A stretch of DNA of 64,000 nucleotides from assembly GCA_004352715.1 (NCBI GenBank), contig SCFE01000027.1, positions 404,822 through 468,821 of the forward strand, read 5' to 3'. Position numbers and translations under genes: made by a program. The notes under the pieces were generated by a model. That model was not told where the DNA came from, searched no databases, and worked only from the letters and a program-made list of their open reading frames with translations. Shown here one piece after another: positions 59,649 through 64,000 of the stretch (positions are counted from its first letter, which is position 1; the number at the start of each line of letters is the position of its first letter). The DNA comes from Hofstenia miamia (Eukaryota > Xenacoelomorpha > Acoela).

Positions 59649-60041
59649 AAACGTAAAGTTGAGGTGTATGCAAAGTCAAAACGTTATGCAAAACCAATAT
59701 TTGTCAATTGTGTTAAAAAATGTACTATTGAAACCATACAAAAAGGAAACACTTCAGATGTATTAAAACCCGTAGCAATACACCAAAATCTGATGCTAAA
59801 TCTAGCAATAAATATACATATTTTAGACTCTCTAATCGTGGAAAAATGCTTGGAAATCCGAAATATATTGGCATTCTCTCCAATGCTATGTCTTACAAAC
59901 TCTAACAAGATCAGATTTATTTTTAAAAATTCTCAATCTCCATATGATTTTAAAACATTTAATAGGGAAATTAAGTTAAAATCCGGTTTTCCTAATTGCA
60001 TATTGCGAGATATATATTTTATATGTGAATACAATGAGTAA
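59649..60041 (+). CDS. Unidentified open exon, probable terminal exon
   Basis: A pyrimidine-bearing acceptor (CTGCATTTAG, AG at 59647-59648) precedes 130 open codons ending TGA... in TAA at 60039-60041. No ATG occurs until about codon 54, so it would have to be reached by splicing. Text such as KRKVEVYAKSKRYAKPIFV, CLEIRNILAFSPMLCLTN and FKTFNREIKLKSGFP looks protein-like, with varied codons unlike the flanking A/T runs. The FSPMLCLTNSNKIRFIF stretch faintly recalls the end of a SPRY domain, not enough to assign. An AATAAA at 60402-60407 could serve its 3' UTR. No upstream exon was identified. Confidence 0.4.
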   Translation, partial: KRKVEVYAKSKRYAKPIFVNCVKKCTIETIQKGNTSDVLKPVAIHQNLMLNLAINIHILDSLIVEKCLEIRNILAFSPMLCLTNSNKIRFIFKNSQSPYDFKTFNREIKLKSGFPNCILRDIYFICEYNE

Positions 60042-60632
60042 ATCACCTTGAAAGAATATTTATTTCATTTTATTAGTTTCTGATAATTGTAATTTAAGCT
60101 ATTTATTTCTATATTTAGAAAATGCTCCAAAGTTTTTTTAATACCTAATGTACAAAATGTAGTTTAAATCATTTAACAATTGCTGTTGTGTTTTTATAAT
60201 CTCATAAGCAATTACAAGTATATATTAATTTAAGTTTTATGTACTATATGTATGCTTAAAGTTATTTTATCTAGCTTTGTTGTTCATCTTCAATTTAAAA
60301 ATTTTGCTTCTCTTCATGCAAACTGTTTACAACTATTTTTTTGTAAAATCAATCAATTTAATCATTTTTGCATCAATGTATTTTTTTTATGAAAATGTGT
60401 AAATAAAAATGTTTTGTGAGTTTCATGACATCTAATTGATTCGTTTTTGAGATGGCTTTATGTATTCATTTGCGATTATCAAAATTTACGAATTGACTGA
60501 AGAAAAATGTGAATGTTAATGCTTTCTCAATAATTATAAAGTTTTTGTTTAAAAATTCATAAACTATTAAACAACTGCAAGTACTATAACAATCATTGAT
60601 TTGTAGAATGTCTAAAAATTTATATTTAAGGT

Positions 60633-61125
60633 AAATATCCTAAAGGCAAATAATTTTTTTCAAAAGGACAAAACAAATCATCACCAAAAGGCAAATTAAA
60701 TATCCTAAAGGCAAATAATTTTTTTCGAAAGGATAAAACAAATCACCAAAAGGCAAATTAAATATCCCAAAGGCAAGTAATTTTTTTCGAAATGACAAAG
60801 CAAATCACCAAAAGGTAAATTAAATATCCCAAAGGCAAGTAATTTTTTTTGAAAGGACAAAGCAAATCACCAAAAGGCAAATTTAATGTCCCAAAGGCAA
60901 ATAATTTTTTTCGAAAGGACAAAGCAAATCACCAAAAAGCAAATTGAATATCCCAAAGGCAAATGATTTTTTTCAAAAGGACAAAACAAATCACCAAAAA
61001 GAAAATTAAATATCCCAAAGACAAATAATTTTTTTTCAAAAGGACAAAACAAATCACCAAAAGGAAAATTGAATATCCCAAAGGCAAATAATTTTTTTGA
61101 AAGGACAAAACAAACCATCAACAAA
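60633..61125. repeat. 62-63-bp minisatellite, about 8 copies
   Basis: Unit: AATATCCCAAAGGCAAATAA, a T7-8 run, GAAAGGACAAA, then CAAATCACCAAAAGGCAAATT. Eight units follow head to tail with a few percent divergence and length changes of 1-3 bp, mainly in the T run. A minus-strand frame across four units (61124-60867) is a by-product of the near-63 period. Confidence 0.95.
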
Positions 61126-62991
61126 AATGGAAAAAAGTTGGAAAAGGAATGTAAGTCACAAAAGTGAAAAAACGTCTGAAAAAATGTAAGTCTACAAACA
61201 TGTAAAAGTCATATACAGGGTATTTATTTAATTCTTAATATAAAAGAAACCAATAAAATTTTAAAATTTAAGCAATTTCTTATAATATAAAATTTATATT
61301 TTTAAATGTTATGTATATATGTGTATCAATAAATGCTAACAACCAATTTACAACACTAATAATAAAACATGTTATCAACAATCTTGAAACTTTTTTATTC
61401 TTGAATTCAACAAGAAAATCGTATTGAAAAATACTTATTTTATTTTTACCAGAGACAGTGATTGATAAATTGTTTTACTTTATTATCATTTTAGTTTTGT
61501 AGCATCTTTCATTTACATAATTGTATAAATTGGGAAAAACATGTAATAATTGAGATTGGTTTCCAACTTGTAAAAAAATTCTAGTATTATATAATTTGAA
61601 AGTGTTTTATTTAATTGTTAAAGTGATTTGGATTTCATGTTTGGTAGATAACAATCTGTACAATTAGATACATTTTTGACATTTGAACAATAGATAAGAA
61701 ATTATGTAATGCTAACAACTGTCTGTAGAGAGATGCAACTTTGTACACACAGCAGTATAATGGAATTTTACTGTGTTTATATTTTGTTACATTCTAACAG
61801 TTGAACAATGCATATAGATAAAAACATAATGTTGACTCTACTAAAGCATGAACTTTTAACACATAAGAATATACACAGCCAGCATAATGGAATTTCACAT
61901 TGATGAAAGGCAACTACTCTGAAAGATTTCAAACATTTTCAGTAAGCTACTTTTATAATTAAATCTCAGATATTGTTTTGATTCTTAACACTTTTTGCAG
62001 TATTATCTCTAGTTGTTTTACAGATATTTTGTTTAAAACAGAATCAATTTTATTTAAATAAATTGCTGCAAATTTGCAGTCCAATGTTAAATTAATTATA
62101 TACTTTATCATAAATAGAAACATCATTTGTTTGTTAATACACATTTTTAATTGAATTTGTTTAAACTTTTAATTGTCATGTGTTTTTGATTGTGAATGTC
62201 ATCTCGTTTTTAATAATGATTTGTTTATTAACCATTAATTTAGATACTACCATGTGAAATTCATAATGTGCAAATACACATTGCATTTGTTTGCTACAGA
62301 ATTCCCTCAACAACAATGATGATAAACTAATACAATAAACAAATTTAATAGTGTGATATTTATGGTCATTATAAGCAAAGTGTAGAATAAATTACATTTT
62401 TGTCTTATCTTAAACACATATGTGGGTTTTACCATGTACATTTATTAAATATTAGAAATTGCAAGTTTTTGTATAAACTAGTTTTTGGTTTTTTCAAAAA
62501 ATTATTTTGCTTTATTACTGAAATAAGCCATTGCACTTCTAATGAGTATTATTATCTCTCTGATTCAAACCTTTGTTATTAAATTTTACTGAATAAAACA
62601 AGTATGTAAAATACACATATAAACTAAATTCATTTGGTATTTCCAATGTCATGAAATTTGTTGTGAAACCATTGTAGCTAATACTTAATCATTTTTATTT
62701 TCCTGTGTATTATTATTAATTTATCAAACATATTAACTAGTACATGTAGAATGCATCTGTGAAAGCATGTATTTATATTTTAAAAATTATTTTTACTTGG
62801 AAATATTTATTGATTAAAAAAGTTGTTATTTTGCAATTGACATGTGTTGTCTGTGAAATGTATTTATTACCCCTCAATATTAAAAAATTATTTGTTTGAA
62901 AATCCTTATTATGTAATTCCAAAAATGTAAATGAATAAAAAATTGGTTACATTTTAAACATTTCTAATTTCATTGAATTTTGAAAATTAAA
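61126..62991. other. Very AT-rich sequence, no gene recognised
   Basis: No conserved frame or transposon end was recognised. Confidence 0.5.
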
Positions 62992-63190
62992 TATATCACT
63001 TTGCCAAATTCCTAGCAATCAAAAATATAACTATGTCAAAAAATTATTATGCTCAATTTAATATTTTCAAAAACATTTATTGTCTTCAATTATATCACTT
63101 TGCCAAAATCCTAGCAATCAAAAATAAAACTTTGTCAAAAATTAATTTGCTCAATTTAGTTTTGTCAAAAATATTTCATTGCTCAATTGT
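62992..63190. repeat. Tandem duplication, about 100-bp unit
   Basis: ATATCACTTTGCCAAATTCC (62992) and ATATCACTTTGCCAAAATCC (63092) each begin a unit with CTAGCAATCAAAAATA, TGTCAAAAA and GCTCAATTTA in the same order. Confidence 0.85.
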
Positions 63191-63617
63191 GTCCAATAGA
63201 ATAGCTTCATTTCTACATGGCAAATAGTCATGGGTGTTACAAGAACTTCAGGGTGTCCCATTGGGACGGGGTCTAGCCTGTCTCTTACTACTACTGAGAA
63301 TGAGTAGGCAATGAAAAAAACTTGCATTATAGATGTGTATGAAAATAACAGTGCTTGGAAATGCTTAACACATCATATTGGTATTACAATTTTTACAGGA
63401 TTTATTAAGTCTGGCATTTATTTTATTAATACTTAATTGTGCTGTTTATGCATGGATCTTATCCAAGGAAAAATACCATATACAATTGCAGAAAAGGAAA
63501 TTGTATTTTAATAGTGTGAGGTCTTAGGTTTCATATATAGGTTAATTAGTTATTATATCAAATTTTAATGTCTATCACTCTCTTTTGTGTAAATTTTAAA
63601 TATATTTTTTTGATTCT

Positions 63618-63733
63618 GCCAAATAGAATAACACTATTACCAAATAGAATACAGTAAGTGCAAATAGAATGATATTAATGAAAATAGAATGGAGCTATAG
63701 CCATTTAGACTGACACTTGCCAAATAGAATGGG
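63618..63733. repeat. 20-bp tandem repeat, six units
   Basis: Units begin GCCAAATAGAAT or variants at 63618, 63639, 63659, 63679, 63699 and 63718, giving steps of 19-21 bp. The first half of each unit is conserved and the second half is not. Confidence 0.8.
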
Positions 63734-64000
63734 AAATGGTATAGATCAATGTTGCATAAGTAATGCAAGAAATAAATATTAGGCAATAAAGTTGCTCTTT
63801 GTTTAAAAATGAAGTGTTTTAGTTAATGCTGATTTTTATCATAGTGAAAGCCATTTTTTTGCAGCTGTAGATTTTTAGACAGGCATTGTAATGTTAGGTG
63901 AGATAAATTAAGCTGTTTTATAAGACTTACTAAAATTGTTCATTTATATATATATTAAAGATGCTGAATGAACAGTAAATTGATTGTATTGATGAACTAA
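63734..64000. other. AT-rich end of window
   Basis: No feature recognised. Confidence 0.4.

Noticed and set aside
60867-61124. Repetitive hydrophobic protein on the minus strand
   Set aside because: It is a translation of the 62-63-bp minisatellite; the frame breaks when unit length changes.
1-64000. CRISPR arrays, operons, ribosome-binding sites, bacterial terminators
   Set aside because: No regular direct-repeat/spacer array with constant repeats was seen; gene structure and transposons are eukaryotic.
1-64000. tRNA and rRNA genes
   Set aside because: No tRNA B-box with supporting cloverleaf and no rRNA-like stretch was recognised by eye; a covariance search would be needed to exclude small RNA genes.

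Overview
The window reads as a piece of a large, AT-rich, repeat-laden animal genome. Evidence: a spliced minus-strand leucine-rich-repeat gene with GT..AG introns, a cyclic-nucleotide-gated (CNG) ion channel, AATAAA signals, many (TA)n microsatellites (three carry assembly gaps, two of exactly 1000 N), and a graveyard of eukaryotic DNA transposons (hAT, Tc1/mariner, CACTA/EnSpm-like, probably PIF/Harbinger). Composition and transposon mix would suit a cnidarian such as Hydra or another AT-rich invertebrate, but nothing here fixes the species. There is no sign of bacterial gene organisation.

Layout. 0-5.5 kb: a deleted hAT element with a decayed transposase C-terminus (402-866), then an LRRC74-like gene on the minus strand (clear exons 1531-3328, likely more upstream). 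5.6-7.1 kb: gap, a 239-bp foldback element, TA and GATA microsatellites. 7853-9793: single-exon CNG channel, the only long intact gene. 9.8-35 kb: mostly non-coding, with a dead Tc1-like element (13.0-14.3 kb), dispersed repeats, an inverted repeat resembling Penelope/hammerhead termini (25.2 kb) and a dead mariner-like transposase (32.8-33.5 kb). 35-49 kb: cluster of short non-autonomous hAT elements with 8-bp target-site duplications (TSDs), a Harbinger-type MITE and a broken CACTA-like transposase (46.1-46.9 kb). 49-53 kb: decayed coding fragments and a cluster of CCATTAATGG palindromes. 53.5-57.3 kb: a transposase-like two-frame gene between 14-bp inverted repeats, followed by a complete but dead Tc1 element. 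57-64 kb: a nested hAT element, an unidentified open exon, a 63-bp minisatellite and a 20-bp tandem repeat.

The two host genes are unrelated in function as far as can be seen; there is no operon-like logic. The most informative structure is the nesting of transposons. Two hAT insertions sit in old dispersed repeats whose uninterrupted copies also lie in this window, so the insertion boundaries can be read directly. The item nearest to a poorly described system is the gene at 53.75-55.57 kb: a CxC/CxC plus RNase-H-like protein family whose two frames are linked by a -1 step at an A-rich slippery site. All calls were made by eye, without database searches.
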